This document shows, piece by piece, positions 55,907 to 64,000 of a DNA stretch of 64,000 bases (position 1 is its first letter; each line of letters begins with the position of its first letter). Below the pieces are notes generated by a model that ran no database searches, was not told the DNA's origin, and was given only the letters and a program-made list of their open reading frames with translations. Source of the stretch: Inquilinus limosus DSM 16000 (lineage in GTDB: Bacteria; Pseudomonadota; Alphaproteobacteria; DSM-16000; Inquilinaceae); the NCBI RefSeq assembly GCF_000423185.1, contig NZ_KE383986.1:1-64000 (forward strand), in the 5' to 3' direction. Both the position numbers and the translations under genes were made by a program.

Positions 55907-56782
55907 ATGTCCGCGCTCCGCATCCGCTATCCGGCGGCCAAGGCCGTGATTGCGCCCACCGTCCTGATCATGGCGGTGTGCTTCTACGGCGCGATCCTGT
56001 GGACGATCTACATCTCCTTCACCCGTTCCGGGCTGGTGCCGAACTACACCTTCACCGGGATCGGCCAGTATGTGCGCCTGTTCGGAACCGCGCGCTGGCA
56101 CACCGCCTTCAGCAACATGTTCATCTTCGGCGGGCTGTTCATCGTGACGGCGCTGATCTTCGGCACGCTGCTCGCCGTGCTGATCGACCAGAAGGTCCGG
56201 TTCGAAGGCGTGTTCCGCACGGTCTTCCTGTACCCGCTGTCGATGTCCTTCATCGTCACCGGCCTGGCCTGGCAGTGGTTCCTCAACCCGACCATGGGGC
56301 TGCAGGACTTCGTCCGCGGGCTGGGCTGGGAGAGCTTCACCTTCGACTGGATCGTCGACCGCGACAAGGCGATCTATACCCTGGTGCTCGCCGCGGTTTG
56401 GCATTCCTCGGGCCTGATCATGGCGATCATGCTGGCCGGGCTGCGCGGCATCGACCACGAGATCTGGCGGGCGGCGCGGGTCGAGGGCATCCCGCGCTGG
56501 CGCACCTATCTCTCGATCGTGCTGCCGATGCTGCGGCCGCTGATCGTCACCTGCGTCGTCCTGCTCGCGATCGCGGTGGTGAAGAGCTACGACCTGGTCG
56601 TCGCCATGACCCGTGGCGGCCCCGGCAACGCCACCGACATGCCGGCCAAGTTCGTGGTCGACCTGACCTTCGAGCGCGCCAATGTCGGCCTCGCCTCGGC
56701 CGGCGCCGTGGTCATGCTGGCCGCGGTGCTGGCGGCGCTGGCCCCCTATCTCTACATCGAGCTCGGGCGGAGGAACCGATGA
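55907..56782 (+). CDS. Sugar ABC transporter permease (MalF/GtsB type)
   Basis: The 291-residue inner-membrane permease has six predicted helices. It carries the coupling segment HEIWRAARVEGIPRWRTYLSIVLPML and the pre-helix MTRGGPGNATDMPAKFVVD. It forms a heterodimer with the next permease and overlaps its start by 4 bases (ATGA). Confidence 0.93.
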   Translation: MSALRIRYPAAKAVIAPTVLIMAVCFYGAILWTIYISFTRSGLVPNYTFTGIGQYVRLFGTARWHTAFSNMFIFGGLFIVTALIFGTLLAVLIDQKVRFEGVFRTVFLYPLSMSFIVTGLAWQWFLNPTMGLQDFVRGLGWESFTFDWIVDRDKAIYTLVLAAVWHSSGLIMAIMLAGLRGIDHEIWRAARVEGIPRWRTYLSIVLPMLRPLIVTCVVLLAIAVVKSYDLVVAMTRGGPGNATDMPAKFVVDLTFERANVGLASAGAVVMLAAVLAALAPYLYIELGRRNR

Positions 56783-57684
56783 CCGACACCGTCGTCGCCG
56801 GCGCCATCCCGCGCGCCGCCCGCCGGGCCTCGTCGCGCGGCACCGCCGGGCGCCTCGGGCTCTACGCCTTCCTGGTGGTCTCGGCGCTGTTCTTCGCCAT
56901 CCCGCTGCTGATCGCCTTCAACACCTCGCTGAAGCCGATGGACGAGATCCGCCAGGGCTCGCTCTTCGCCCTGCCGGCGGCGCCGACGCTGGAGGCCTGG
57001 GACAAGGCCTGGTTCTCGGCCTGCACCGGCCTGTTCTGCGACGGGCTGCATGTCGGCTTCTGGAACTCGGTCAAGATCCTGGTGCCGAGCGTGGTCCTGT
57101 CGATCCTGATCAGCGCGCTCAACGGCTACGCCCTGGCGCAATGGCGCTTCCGCGGCGCCAACCTGATCCTGACCGCGCTGATGCTGGGCGCCTTCATCCC
57201 CTACCAGGTGATCCTCTATCCGCTGGTGAAGGTGTTCTCGACCCTGTCGCTCTACGGCACGCTGCCGGGGATCGTGCTGATCCACATCGTCTTCGGCCTG
57301 CCGGTGCTGACGCTGATCTTCCGCAACTTCTATGCCGGCCTGCCGGAGGAGCTGGTCAAGGCCGCCCGGGTCGACGGCGCCGGCTTCTTCCGCATCTTCC
57401 TCCAGATCATGCTACCGATGTCGCTGAACATCCTCATGGTCGCCCTGATCCTGCAGGTCACCGGCATCTGGAACGACTATCTGCTGGGGCTGATCTTCGC
57501 CGGCCGCGAGAACCTGCCGATGACGGTCCAGCTCAACAACATCGTCAACACCACGACCGGAGAGGTCGAATACAACGTCGACATGGCGGCGACGCTGCTG
57601 ACCGCGATCCCGCCGCTGGTCGTCTACTTCCTCTCCGGTCGGTACTTCGTCCGCGGCATCGCCTCGGGCGCCGTGAAAGGGTGA
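56779..57684 (+). CDS. Sugar ABC transporter permease (MalG/GtsC type)
   Basis: This 301-residue permease has six predicted helices and the motif EELVKAARVDGAGFFRIFLQIMLPM. A periplasmic loop with two cysteines (FSACTGLFCDGLHVG) is also found in GtsC-like glucose permeases. It ends GRYFVRGIASGAVKG, the usual CUT1 C-terminus. Confidence 0.93.
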   Translation: MTDTVVAGAIPRAARRASSRGTAGRLGLYAFLVVSALFFAIPLLIAFNTSLKPMDEIRQGSLFALPAAPTLEAWDKAWFSACTGLFCDGLHVGFWNSVKILVPSVVLSILISALNGYALAQWRFRGANLILTALMLGAFIPYQVILYPLVKVFSTLSLYGTLPGIVLIHIVFGLPVLTLIFRNFYAGLPEELVKAARVDGAGFFRIFLQIMLPMSLNILMVALILQVTGIWNDYLLGLIFAGRENLPMTVQLNNIVNTTTGEVEYNVDMAATLLTAIPPLVVYFLSGRYFVRGIASGAVKG

Positions 57685-57689
57685 TCCGT

Positions 57690-58775
<1,086 letters not shown>

Positions 58776-58801
58776 CGCCGGCGCCAAACCAAGAGGAAGC
58801 G

Positions 58802-59569
58802 ATGTCCACTCCGGATGTGATCTCCATCCAGCTCTACAGCCTTCGCAACTATGGGGACCTCGACAGGCAGCTCGACGCCGTGGCCGCCGCCGGCTACCGG
58901 CATGTCGAGACGATCCAGTCGCATTTCGACGACGCGGCCGGCACGCGCCGCAAGCTCGATTCCCGCGGCCTGACGGCGTCGTCCGGCCATATCGGCCTGC
59001 CGGCGCTGCGCGAGCGGCTCGACTGGGTGGTCGAGGGCGCCAAGACGGTCGGCATCACCCAGCTGTTCATGCCGGCGCTGCCGACGGAGGAGCGCAAGGG
59101 CGGCGGCGAGCACTGGCACAGGGCAGGGCAGGAGCTCGGCGAGTTCGCCGCCCGCCTCGCCGACCGCGGCATCAAGCTCGGCTACCACAACCATCATTGG
59201 GAGTTGGAGGCGATGGAGGACGGCCGGCCGGCGCTGGCGCATTTCTTCGACGGCGCCAACGGCCATCCGCTGACCTGGCAGGTCGACGTCGCCTGGCTGG
59301 CGCGCGGCGGCGCCGACCCGTCCGACTGGCTGGCGAAGGAGAAGGCGCGCGTCGTCTCGGCCCATGTCAAGGACATCGCCCCGGCCGGCCAGAAGACCGA
59401 CGAGGACGGCTGGACCGATGTCGGCACCGGCACGCTCGACTGGCCGCGGCTGTGGCGCGAATGCCGGTCGGCGGGCGCCGAATGGATGGTGGTCGAGCAC
59501 GACAACCCCAAGCACCCCGACGCCTTCGCCAAGGCCAGCTTCGACTTCCTCAAGGGCCTGCCGGCCTGA
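58802..59569 (+). CDS. Sugar phosphate isomerase/epimerase (xylose isomerase-like TIM barrel)
   Basis: The 255-residue protein has the AP endonuclease 2/xylose isomerase-like TIM barrel: SIQLYSLRNYG, GYRHVETIQ, LGYHNHHWELE, WQVDVAWLARGG, VSAHVKDIA and WMVVEHDNP. Metal ligands are expected at the His and Glu/Asp residues of these strands. It probably isomerises or dehydrates a 3-keto sugar or sugar acid made by the oxidoreductase encoded next. AGAGGAAG precedes the ATG. Confidence 0.88.
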   Translation: MSTPDVISIQLYSLRNYGDLDRQLDAVAAAGYRHVETIQSHFDDAAGTRRKLDSRGLTASSGHIGLPALRERLDWVVEGAKTVGITQLFMPALPTEERKGGGEHWHRAGQELGEFAARLADRGIKLGYHNHHWELEAMEDGRPALAHFFDGANGHPLTWQVDVAWLARGGADPSDWLAKEKARVVSAHVKDIAPAGQKTDEDGWTDVGTGTLDWPRLWRECRSAGAEWMVVEHDNPKHPDAFAKASFDFLKGLPA

Positions 59570-59595
59570 CCGCTCTGAAGACCATCGGCCGGAGC

Positions 59596-59713
59596 CACCC
59601 CCTCACCCGGAACCGCTGACGCGGTTCCGACCTCTCCCCGAGGAGAGGTGACCAATCCCTCTCCTCGGGGAGAGGGAGGGGCCCAGCCCGCAGGGCTGGG
59701 AGGGTGAGGGGGC
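59596..59713. repeat. Nested multi-hairpin intergenic repeat
   Basis: Outer arms CACCCCCTCACCC (59596-59608) and GGGTGAGGGGGCG (59701-59713) enclose three further inverted repeats: GGAACCGC/GCGGTTCC (59609-59628), CTCTCCCCGAGGAGAG facing CTCTCCTCGGGGAGAG, and CCCAGCCC/GGGCTGGG (59682-59700). The RNA would fold into a cloverleaf-like shape between two operon genes. It resembles the mosaic palindromic elements of rhizobia and may relate to the other C/G-rich repeats here. Confidence 0.8.
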
Positions 59714-59755
59714 GGGTCGGCCGATCCGACCGCACCACCCCCGGAGACTTCCCAC

Positions 59756-60907
59756 ATGACCCCCGTCACCCTCGGCATCATCGGCTGCGGCAACATCAGC
59801 GATGCCTATTTCCGCGGCGCCGCCGGCTCCGGCCTGGTGCGCGTCAAGGCCTGCGCCGACCTGCGGCACGAGGCCGCCGAAGCCAAGGCCCGGCAATACG
59901 GCGTCGCCGCGCTTTCGGTCGAAGAGCTGCTGGCCGATCCGGAGATCGAGATCGTCATCAACCTGACCGTGCCGCTGGCCCATGCCGCAGTCGGGCTGCA
60001 GATCATCGCCGCCGGCAAGCATGTCTATTCGGAGAAGCCGCTGGCGGCGACGCTGACCGATGCCCGCGCCCTGGCCCAGGCCGCGGCGGCGGCCGGCCTG
60101 CGCATCGGCTGCGCCCCCGACACCTTCCTCGGCGGCGCCCACCAGGCCTGCCGCCGCCTGATCGACGAGGGCCGCATCGGCCAGGTAGTCGGCGGCGCCG
60201 CGGCGGTGATCTCGCGTGGCATGGAAAGCTGGCACCCGAACCCGGAGTTCTTCTTCAAGCCGGGCGGCGGACCGATCCTCGACATCGGGCCGTACTACGT
60301 CACCCAGCTGATCAACCTGCTGGGGCCGGTGAAGCGGGTGGCGGCGGTCGCCACCAAGGGGTATCCGACCCGCACCGTCACCAGCGAGCCGCTCAATGGC
60401 CAGATCATCCAGGTCGAGGTGCCGACCACGGTCAACGGCGTGCTGGAGTTCGAGAGCGGTGCCAACATCTCGCTGACCGCCTCCTGGGACGTGTGGAAGA
60501 ACAAGCGCATCCCGTTCGAGATCTACGGCACCGAGGGCTCGCTGCTGGTGCCCGACCCGAACTTCTTCGGCGGCGCGCCGCAGGTCACCGCCCAGGCCGG
60601 CGACTGGCAGGATGTCGACATTTCGGCCCATCCCTTCGGCGCGCCGAACCGGCCGCTGAAGGACGGCCGCTCGGTGGCCGATTACCGCATCATCGGCGCG
60701 CTCGACATGGCCGTCGCGATCCGCGAGGGCCGGCCGCACCGCGCCTCGGGCGAGCTGGCGCTGCATGCGCTGGAGGTGATGGAGGCGTTCGGCCGCTCCT
60801 CGGCCGAGGGCCGGCACGTCGTGATCGAAAGCGTCTGCCAGCGGCCGGAGCCGGTGCCGCTCGGCGCCGACGAGTCGGTCTTCGTCGCGGCGCGGAAGGC
60901 GGCTTGA
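59756..60907 (+). CDS. Gfo/Idh/MocA-family NAD(P)-dependent sugar dehydrogenase
   Basis: The 383-residue oxidoreductase has the Rossmann motif GIIGCGNISDAYF, the catalytic-lysine motif YSEKPLAAT, and GGGPILDIGPYYVTQLINLLG, whose D/H-type residues complete the active site in this family. It probably oxidises a sugar or polyol at C2 or C3 and works with the isomerase/epimerase just upstream. GGAGA lies 12 bases before the ATG. Confidence 0.92.
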   Translation: MTPVTLGIIGCGNISDAYFRGAAGSGLVRVKACADLRHEAAEAKARQYGVAALSVEELLADPEIEIVINLTVPLAHAAVGLQIIAAGKHVYSEKPLAATLTDARALAQAAAAAGLRIGCAPDTFLGGAHQACRRLIDEGRIGQVVGGAAAVISRGMESWHPNPEFFFKPGGGPILDIGPYYVTQLINLLGPVKRVAAVATKGYPTRTVTSEPLNGQIIQVEVPTTVNGVLEFESGANISLTASWDVWKNKRIPFEIYGTEGSLLVPDPNFFGGAPQVTAQAGDWQDVDISAHPFGAPNRPLKDGRSVADYRIIGALDMAVAIREGRPHRASGELALHALEVMEAFGRSSAEGRHVVIESVCQRPEPVPLGADESVFVAARKAA

Positions 60908-60925
60908 GGCGGTTCTTGGGGGCGA

Positions 60926-61035
60926 CAACCCTCTCCCCCTAACCCCTCCCGTGAGGGGAGGGGGAGGATAGTTGAGCCATGCCTCCTCTTCACTCTCCCC
61001 CTCCCCTGCGGGAGGGGGCAGGGGGAGGGGGCTCG
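60926..61035. repeat. Long inverted repeat with C-rich/G-rich arms
   Basis: Left arm 60926-60965 and right arm 60993-61035 are imperfect inverted copies, each with an internal CCCCTCCC-loop-GGGAGGGG hairpin. It is the same family as 33691-33852, here with a spacer of only about 27 bases. It lies between the Gfo/Idh/MocA gene and the FAD-linked dehydrogenase gene. Confidence 0.8.
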
Positions 61036-61189
61036 TGCCGTTGTCTCCGGCCCGGCCTTGATCCACGCGGCCGCCCCCGCCATTCTCGGCCGTCACCGAC
61101 CGGGAATGCCATGACCGCCCCCCAATCCCCAGGCTGGCCTCGACGCCGCCTTCCTCGCCCGCCTCGATGCGCTGCTCGGCCCGGGCGGG

Positions 61190-62521
61190 GTGGCCCGGGC
61201 CGAGGCCCTGGCGGGCACCGATCCCGGCTATCATCCGGACAACCTGGCCGCCGGGATCCAGGCCTCGCCGCGCAGCGTTGAGGAGGCGTCGGCGGTGCTG
61301 GCGCTGTGCCACGAAGCGGGTGTTTCCGTCGTTCCGCACGGCGGCCGCACCGGGCTGGTCGGTGGCGGCGCCTCGCGCCCGGGGCAGATCGTGCTCAGCA
61401 CCCGCCGGCTCGACCGGATCCTGGAGATCGACACCGCCGCGCGCCTCGCCGTGGTCGAGACCGGGGTGACGCTGCAGCGGCTGCAGGAGGCGGCGACGGA
61501 GCACGGCCTGACGCCGGGCATCGACCTCGCCGCCCGCGGCTCCGCCACCATCGGCGGGATGATCGCGACCAACGCCGGCGGGATCGAGGCGTTCCGCCGC
61601 GGCACCATGCGCCACCGGGTGCTGGGTCTCGAATTCCTGCGCGCCGACGGCACCGTGGTCTCCGACCTGGTGCGGGTGCTGAAGAACAACACCGGCTACG
61701 ACCTGAAGGACCTGATCGTCGGCTCCGAGGGCACGCTCGGCATCGTCACCCGCGCCGTGATCCGGCTGGAGCGGCTGGTGCCGCCGGCGGCGACGGCGCT
61801 GGTCGCCTGCACCTCGGCCGAGGCGGCGCTGACCGCCGCCGGGCGGCTGCGCGACCGCTTCCCCGGCCGGCTGCGGGCGCTCGAGATCATGTGGCACGCC
61901 TATGCCGAGACGGTGGCGCAGGAGCACGGCCAGGCGCTGTCCGGCTTCGGCCTGGACCCGGCGCCGGTCTATCTCCTGACCGAGGCCGAGCAGGACCCCG
62001 ACACCGACATCGCCGCGGCGATGGAGGCGGAGATCGGGGCGCTGTGGGAGGAGGGGGCGGTCACCGGCGCCGCCCTGGCGCAGAACGAGCGGCAGCGCGA
62101 GCTGTTCTGGCGCATCCGCGACGATTCCGATGCGATCGGCCGCGCCTGCCCGGACGCCAAGACCTTCGACGTCTCGGTGCCTCTGTCGGCGCTGCCCGGA
62201 TACGTGTCGCGGATCCGGGCGGATCTGGCCGCCGCCTTCTCCCCGGCGATGCGGGTCTATGTCTTCGGCCATCTCGCCGACGGCAACCTGCACGTGATGG
62301 TCGGCGACCGGCCGGCCGGGTCCGAGCCGCGGATCGAGGCGATCCTCTATGACGGTCTGGCCGAGGCCGGCGGCTCCTTCTCCGCCGAGCACGGCATCGG
62401 GCTGGAGAAGCAGGACGCCTTCCGCCGCTACGGCGACCCGGCGCGGCGGGCGGCGATGGCGGCGGTGAAGGCGGCGCTGGACCCGAAGGCGATCCTCAAC
62501 CCGGGGAAGATCCTCGGATAA
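61190..62521 (+). CDS. FAD-binding type 4 dehydrogenase (D-2-hydroxy acid dehydrogenase/GlcD-like)
   Basis: The 443-residue flavoprotein has the PP-loop VPHGGRTGLVGGG, the FAD segment GSATIGGMIATNAGG, GYDLKDLIVGSEGTLGIVT, and the C-terminal substrate and metal motifs GHLADGNLHVM and SAEHGIGLEKQ. Enzymes of this group oxidise D-lactate, D-2-hydroxyglutarate or related acids. The only in-frame start is GTG 61190, yet residues coded from about 61133 (GLDAAFLARLDALLGPGG) look like the true N-terminus. They are preceded by ATG 61111 in another frame. Dropping one C of a C6 run at 61118-61123 joins them, so a frameshift or sequencing error is likely. Confidence 0.85.
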   Translation: MARAEALAGTDPGYHPDNLAAGIQASPRSVEEASAVLALCHEAGVSVVPHGGRTGLVGGGASRPGQIVLSTRRLDRILEIDTAARLAVVETGVTLQRLQEAATEHGLTPGIDLAARGSATIGGMIATNAGGIEAFRRGTMRHRVLGLEFLRADGTVVSDLVRVLKNNTGYDLKDLIVGSEGTLGIVTRAVIRLERLVPPAATALVACTSAEAALTAAGRLRDRFPGRLRALEIMWHAYAETVAQEHGQALSGFGLDPAPVYLLTEAEQDPDTDIAAAMEAEIGALWEEGAVTGAALAQNERQRELFWRIRDDSDAIGRACPDAKTFDVSVPLSALPGYVSRIRADLAAAFSPAMRVYVFGHLADGNLHVMVGDRPAGSEPRIEAILYDGLAEAGGSFSAEHGIGLEKQDAFRRYGDPARRAAMAAVKAALDPKAILNPGKILG

Positions 62522-62545
62522 TTACCTGTTTTCATTCTCCTTTCT

Positions 62546-62633
62546 GTCATGCCCGGGCTTGACCCGGGCATCCAGGGAATGTCGAGGCCGCTAGGGGTGG
62601 CCCCTGGATTGCCGGGTCAAGCCCGGCAATGAC
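62546..62633. repeat. Palindromic intergenic repeat, GTCAT...ATGAC family, second copy
   Basis: The 88-base element begins GTCATGCCCGGGCTTGAC and ends GGGTCAAGCCCGGCAATGAC. It shares its ends and the internal CCAG/CTGG boundary with the copy at 49885-49971. It lies between the convergent FAD-dehydrogenase and methyltransferase genes, where its hairpins could stop transcription from both sides. Confidence 0.85.
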
Positions 62634-62648
62634 AATCAAGAGAGGCCG

Positions 62649-63377
62649 TCACGCCAGCGGCCGGGCCTTCAGCCACAGGAACAGCGGCAGCCGCGACCAT
62701 TGCTGCAGCAGGGTGTTGCCCTCCGGATGGTCCGGCTGCGGCTCGCGGATCGAGGTGATGGCGAGGCCGGCCGCCTCCAGCGCCGCGGCATAGGCCTCGA
62801 GCGGCTGCGACCAGCCGGCGAAGTCCATGCGCAGCCCGTCGCGCTCCTCGCTGCCCTCGAAGCGCACCCGGCCGTAATAGCTGCCCTCGAAGAGGAAGGG
62901 CGCCTCCGGCTCCGGCCCGGCGAAGCGGCCACGGTCGCGGAACGGATGGACCAGCGACACCATCAAAGTGCCGCCCGGCCGCAGCACGCGGCGGATCTCG
63001 CGCACCGCCGCCGGCACGTCGTCGACATCCATCAGCATGTTGTAGGCGACCACCAGGTCGAAACGGCCGTCCTCGAAGGGCAGGGCGGCGGCGTCGGCCA
63101 CGGCGTAGTCATGGGCAGACCGCGCCTCGGCCGCGATCTCCACCATCTCCGCGACGGTGTCTGAAGCCGTGACGCGGTAGCCCAGCGCCATCAGCTCGCG
63201 CGACACCCGGCCCTCGCCGCAGCCGAGGTCCAGCGCCTCGCCCGAACCCCGTCCGATATAGCCGACCAGCGCCTCGCGATAGGCCCAGAACGCGTCGTGG
63301 CCCGGCTTCCGCGCCCAGGCCGTCCAGTCCCGGGCGACGCGGGCCCAGTGCTCCCGGTCGGTCGAAGTCTTCGTCAT
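62649..63377 (-). CDS. Class I SAM-dependent methyltransferase
   Basis: The 242-residue methyltransferase (Methyltransf_11/25 type) has motif I ALDLGCGEGRVSREL, an acidic strand-2 end (VTASDTV), VADAAALPFEDGRFDLVVAYNML (motif II region) and RRVLRPGGTLMVSLVHP (motif III). Its substrate is unknown. GGAGGGG lies just upstream of two adjacent ATGs, and the second (63377) has the better spacing. Confidence 0.88.
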   Translation of the reverse strand: MTKTSTDREHWARVARDWTAWARKPGHDAFWAYREALVGYIGRGSGEALDLGCGEGRVSRELMALGYRVTASDTVAEMVEIAAEARSAHDYAVADAAALPFEDGRFDLVVAYNMLMDVDDVPAAVREIRRVLRPGGTLMVSLVHPFRDRGRFAGPEPEAPFLFEGSYYGRVRFEGSEERDGLRMDFAGWSQPLEAYAAALEAAGLAITSIREPQPDHPEGNTLLQQWSRLPLFLWLKARPLA

Positions 63378-63439
63378 CATCCCCTCCGGCAAAAGGAAAG
63401 GGCGGCCGGAACCGGCCGCCCCTGTCGGTCGGTTGCTGG

Positions 63440-63766
63440 CTACTTGACCTTGGAAAAGGCGGTCGGCTTCAGGATGGCGTTGGTGACGCGGGCGACGATC
63501 GGGCCGTCGCGCTCGGTCCCGGCGCGCTTCTCCAGCCACTCCGGATCGGCGGTGAAGGCCGACCATTTCTGCTCCCGCTCGGCCAGGGACTCCCATTCCA
63601 GCAGGTAGTACAGGGCGTGGTTGCTCTCGCCGATCTCGACCGTCCAGAAGCCGGCCTGGCGGATGCCGAAGCGCTCCCAGATCTTCAGGGTGATGGTCTC
63701 GAAGCGGTTCAGCAGCGCCGGCAGCTTGCCCGGCACGCAGTGATAGACGCGCAGCTCGTGAATCAT
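63440..63766 (-). CDS. NIPSNAP-family protein
   Basis: The 108-residue protein is a dimeric alpha-beta barrel of the NIPSNAP family: MIHELRVYHCVPGKLPALLNRF at the start, RQAGFWTVEIGESNHALYYLLEWESLAER in the middle, ending in LKPTAFSKVK. The function is unknown; neighbours give no clear clue. ATG 63766 follows GGGAGGAGATCGG. It lies 78 bases downstream of the der gene. Confidence 0.85.
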   Translation of the reverse strand: MIHELRVYHCVPGKLPALLNRFETITLKIWERFGIRQAGFWTVEIGESNHALYYLLEWESLAEREQKWSAFTADPEWLEKRAGTERDGPIVARVTNAILKPTAFSKVK

Positions 63767-63844
63767 CCGATCTCCTCCCGAAAGGGGTCGGACTCTGGCC
63801 CCGCCTCGGCCCGATTGCAATCGTCCGGCAACCGGCGGAGGCCG

Positions 63845-64000
63845 TCAGCTCTTGTCGGCGTAGGGGTTTTTCGGCTGGCGCAGCACCATCCGGATCGGCA
63901 CGCCGGTCAGGTCGAAGCTCTCGCGCAGCCCGTTCACCAGGTAACGCAGATAGCTCTCCGGGAACTCCTCGGCCTGGGACACGAACAGGGCGAAGGTCGG
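63845..64000 (-). CDS. der: Ribosome-associated GTPase Der, C-terminal fragment
   Basis: The frame enters from the right edge and gives the last 51 residues ([51 protein letters not shown]). This is the end of the C-terminal KH domain of Der/EngA, the essential double-GTPase of 50S ribosome assembly. The GTPase domains lie beyond the window. Confidence 0.92.
   Translation of the reverse strand, partial: PTFALFVSQAEEFPESYLRYLVNGLRESFDLTGVPIRMVLRQPKNPYADKS

Noticed and set aside
59603-62392. 929-codon minus-strand frame over the oxidoreductase genes
   Set aside because: Antisense artefact of high GC content; it crosses an intergenic repeat and two well-supported plus-strand genes.

Overview
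This window is chromosomal DNA of a very GC-rich Gram-negative bacterium. GC-rich codon use throughout, frequent ATGA/GTGA stop-start overlaps, a FhuF-type siderophore system, a PQQ alcohol dehydrogenase beside an aa3-type oxidase, several periplasmic-binding-protein sugar transporters, a type V autotransporter and GTCATTGCCGGGCTTGACCCGGCAAT-like palindromes all fit an alphaproteobacterium, probably of the Rhodospirillales. The taxonomic placement is inference. No tRNA, rRNA, insertion sequence, phage gene or CRISPR array was seen.

Layout. 1-11.2 kb: the end of a non-ribosomal peptide synthetase (a truncated carrier domain, then a complete C-A-PCP-TE termination module whose pocket residues spell the aspartate code) faces a minus-strand siderophore uptake operon (TonB receptor, binding protein, fused permease, FhuF reductase, ATPase) with a possible Fur box. 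11.2-17.4 kb: a minus-strand phospholipase D/VTT, EEP phosphodiesterase and DUF4142 set, divergent from an ArsB-type permease and an MFS transporter. 17.4-21.4 kb: small envelope proteins, a ferritin-like DUF892 protein, a zinc alcohol dehydrogenase, a small membrane protein and an SDR. 21.4-29.9 kb: a nine-gene operon running from a PQQ alcohol dehydrogenase with the lanthanide-type D-x-D signature, through a XoxJ-like protein and a cytochrome c, to a caa3-type terminal oxidase.

29.9-36.3 kb: a minus-strand LacI-headed sugar operon (binding protein, two permeases, GH127 beta-L-arabinofuranosidase, no ATPase) with two perfect 18-bp operators in front. 36.8-43.0 kb: a 2057-residue autotransporter built on about 17 QS(V/I)GG repeats. 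43.0-46.1 kb: a PhyH-type dioxygenase, an O-methyltransferase, a TetR regulator and a cysteine-rich lipoprotein. 46.2-53.4 kb: a minus-strand operon of GNAT, NagZ-type GH3, family 5 binding protein and DppBCDF-like transporter behind an AT-rich palindrome, perhaps for chito-oligosaccharides or muropeptides. 53.4-62.5 kb: a LacI regulator divergent from a complete CUT1 sugar transporter followed by an isomerase, a Gfo/Idh/MocA dehydrogenase and a FAD-linked dehydrogenase with a probable N-terminal frameshift. 62.6-64 kb: a methyltransferase, a NIPSNAP protein and the C-terminus of the GTPase Der.

Two families of intergenic palindromic repeats (a C-rich/G-rich family at 33.7, 60.9 and probably 59.6 kb; a GTCAT...ATGAC family at 49.9 and 62.6 kb) lie between genes. 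The most rewarding points are the lanthanide-type dehydrogenase wired to its own oxidase, the double LacI operator with an ATPase-less transporter, the GNAT-NagZ-Dpp operon with its palindrome, and the glycine-rich autotransporter.
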